Below, piece by piece: positions 13,820-14,938 of a stretch of 14,938 nucleotides of DNA (position 1 is its first letter; each line of letters begins with the position of its first letter). A program made the translations under genes and the position numbers. Below the pieces are notes generated by a model. It saw nothing but the letters and a program-made list of their open reading frames with translations, had not been told where the DNA came from and made no database searches. The stretch spans positions 1-14,938 of the forward strand of contig JAIOQD010000725.1 in NCBI GenBank assembly GCA_021413595.1. Direction: 5' to 3'. The DNA is from Bacteroidota bacterium. GTDB lineage: Bacteria > Bacteroidota > Bacteroidia > 2-12-FULL-35-15.

Positions 13820-14429
13820 GACTAAAAAACTATATTAAATAACTATCGGAATAAACCAAAAGTTATTTTTAAAATTCATATCCCACTGCCTGGGATTTGA
13901 TTTACAGATGCATAAATTCGGAAATTCCATAATTTAAGTGATCTATATTTTTTGTTTTGTAATGTGTTTTCTGTCAAATTAGAATTCCTAAAACATTTAC
14001 TCATGCGGACTTTATATCTTAATTTTACGGTTTTTCGCACACATTGTGATCCTTCATTCAATACCTTTTGAATGTTATTTTTTTTAAAATAGAAGAAAAA
14101 AACAATTTGAAAAATTTGTGTGTTTTCTTAAGCATTTAGCTGTTAAAACTGCAATTTTAGCATTAAGCGCATTGTACAAAATAAGCAATTAAAACCCAAA
14201 AAAACAAGTAATTTAGTGGAGAACTTTTTCCAATAAAAAGTTCAATTACATTTTTAAATAATCAGCAGTTGGATAATAGTGGATTTATTCGATTATAAGT
14301 TGGCTGAGTCAATAAACGCTGTGAAATTCAAAAATAAGTTATAAAACCATTTTGGCGGTGCATAATGGGAAATCGTTTAACCATTTATTGAGGGAGAACT
14401 GTCGCTGATAATGGAATGAAAATGTAGGG
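13820..14429. other. 610-bp gene-free stretch upstream of the OmpA-like gene
   Basis: No convincing gene on either strand; the open frame at 13876-14061 (minus) has no domain-like sequence. The stretch is very AT-rich. It holds a hairpin at 13880-13896 and an exact minus-strand TATTTTTG box at 14329-14336, about 510 nt from the OmpA-like start, which would imply a long leader. The OmpA promoter must lie here, but no nearer -7 box is clear. Confidence 0.5.
13880..13896. repeat. Small hairpin upstream of the OmpA-like gene
   Basis: ATCCCA-CTGCC-TGGGAT is a perfect 6-bp inverted repeat with a 5-nt loop, 61 nt before the OmpA-like ATG. It could be an operator or a leader-RNA structure; no T-tract follows, so it is not a terminator. 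Confidence 0.35.
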
Positions 14430-14938
14430 CTATTCTCCAAAGAAATAATCAATTATAGAGGTAATATCTTCCTGGCTCACATTTGGTGAATCATCAAAGA
14501 AAGCATCGATCATTTTAATAATCTCGTCATAGGTAATAGCTCCATTTTCATCTTTGTCGAATTCTTTATAGCGTTCCGGGAGTAAACTCGTATTTGTACT
14601 TTTTGTTAATTCTGCGCTTCCCTTTTTTGCAGCATTGGGATCTGCTTTTTCATTAACAGCTGTAGTTGTTTCTTTTGTTCCCTCATCTTCATCGGTAACT
14701 ACTTCCAAAGGCTCTTCCTTTTCTTGGATAATTTCCACTTTGTTAGGTTTAATAGTTCCTTCCTTTTTTTCAGTTGCATAGCTTTCCAGCACATGGCGGG
14801 AGAAATTACCGGAATTATTTGTTTCTTTTTTATCGGCAGCAATTGTTTCTTTGTTTTCCTGTATTTTTTCATCTTCGGCTTCTACAGGAGTATCACTGTT
14901 TTCATCTTTTTTCTCAGTAGCTATTTCTGTTTCCTTGT
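14430..14938 (-). CDS. C-terminal part of an acidic protein with an EF-hand tail (5' end beyond the window)
   Basis: The frame is open from the right edge to TAG at 14430: 169 visible codons. Most of it is a highly charged, low-complexity Glu/Lys/Thr linker (for example KETEIATEKKDENSD, EVVTDEDEGTKETTT), followed by an EF-hand with loop D-K-D-E-N-G-A-I-T-Y-D-E and the ending EIIKMIDAFFDDS...ITSIIDYFFGE. The last 45 or so residues match the C-terminus of the OmpA-like protein encoded at 11645-13819 in both the loop and the flanking IDAFFD and DYFF/DFYF segments, and the acidic linker is similar. The missing N-terminal part is therefore plausibly another OmpA/beta-domain envelope protein, but this is not seen. 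A GTG at 14792 is in frame but is not a credible start, since the acidic linker continues upstream of it. Confidence 0.75.
   Translation of the reverse strand, partial: KETEIATEKKDENSDTPVEAEDEKIQENKETIAADKKETNNSGNFSRHVLESYATEKKEGTIKPNKVEIIQEKEEPLEVVTDEDEGTKETTTAVNEKADPNAAKKGSAELTKSTNTSLLPERYKEFDKDENGAITYDEIIKMIDAFFDDSPNVSQEDITSIIDYFFGE

Noticed and set aside
13876..14061. 61-codon minus-strand open frame upstream of the OmpA-like gene
   Set aside because: No recognisable motif, irregular basic composition, and it overlaps the ATCCCA/TGGGAT hairpin. No start signal or -7 box is suitably placed.
14430..14792. A complete 120-residue gene starting at GTG 14792
   Set aside because: The same frame continues without a stop to the window edge with the same acidic linker composition, so this is the 3' part of a longer gene.

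Overview
The window looks like a chromosomal segment of a low-GC Bacteroidota bacterium (Flavobacteriia/Sphingobacteriia/Chitinophagia-like; the exact order cannot be fixed from sequence alone). Pointers are AT-rich DNA, exact TAnnTTTG (-7) promoter motifs upstream of six transcription units, a DUF6427/DUF6341-like gene pair beside purQ, an OmpA-type protein with carboxypeptidase-regulatory-like domains, and weak or absent Shine-Dalgarno sequences. No rRNA, tRNA or CRISPR array was found.

Region by region. 1-821: 5' part of a class I PLP aminotransferase (minus strand, runs off the left edge). 942-1559: SprT-like zinc metalloprotease-fold protein. 1819-4566: a two-gene Type II restriction-modification module (PD-(D/E)XK-like endonuclease, then a gamma-type adenine methyltransferase, 4-nt overlap). 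It lies between two inverted copies of an 18-bp motif, one of which is part of a 66-nt foldable palindrome, so it is probably an acquired island. 4721-7236: feoA-feoB ferrous iron uptake operon; feoB has a non-ATG start and a 36-residue repeat-derived insertion in its G domain. 7472-9495: small lipoprotein, purQ and a ten-helix DUF6427-like membrane protein, with dispersed repeats between. 9680-9865: the only plus-strand gene, a small one-helix membrane protein, converging on a perfect 18-bp-stem bidirectional terminator. 10036-11474: a siaB-siaC-siaC operon (a partner-switch kinase with two paralogous substrates) without the phosphatase or diguanylate cyclase of the Pseudomonas SiaABCD system. 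11645-14938: two envelope proteins that end in the same EF-hand-containing C-terminal module; the first also carries two tandem OmpA peptidoglycan-binding domains, and the second is cut by the right edge.

The parts most worth following up are the siaBCC switch next to EF-hand/OmpA proteins, the R-M module with its flanking inverted repeats and a terminator-like hairpin inside the methyltransferase reading frame, and the repeat-derived insert in FeoB. Functions are inferred from motifs read by eye; no database search was run.
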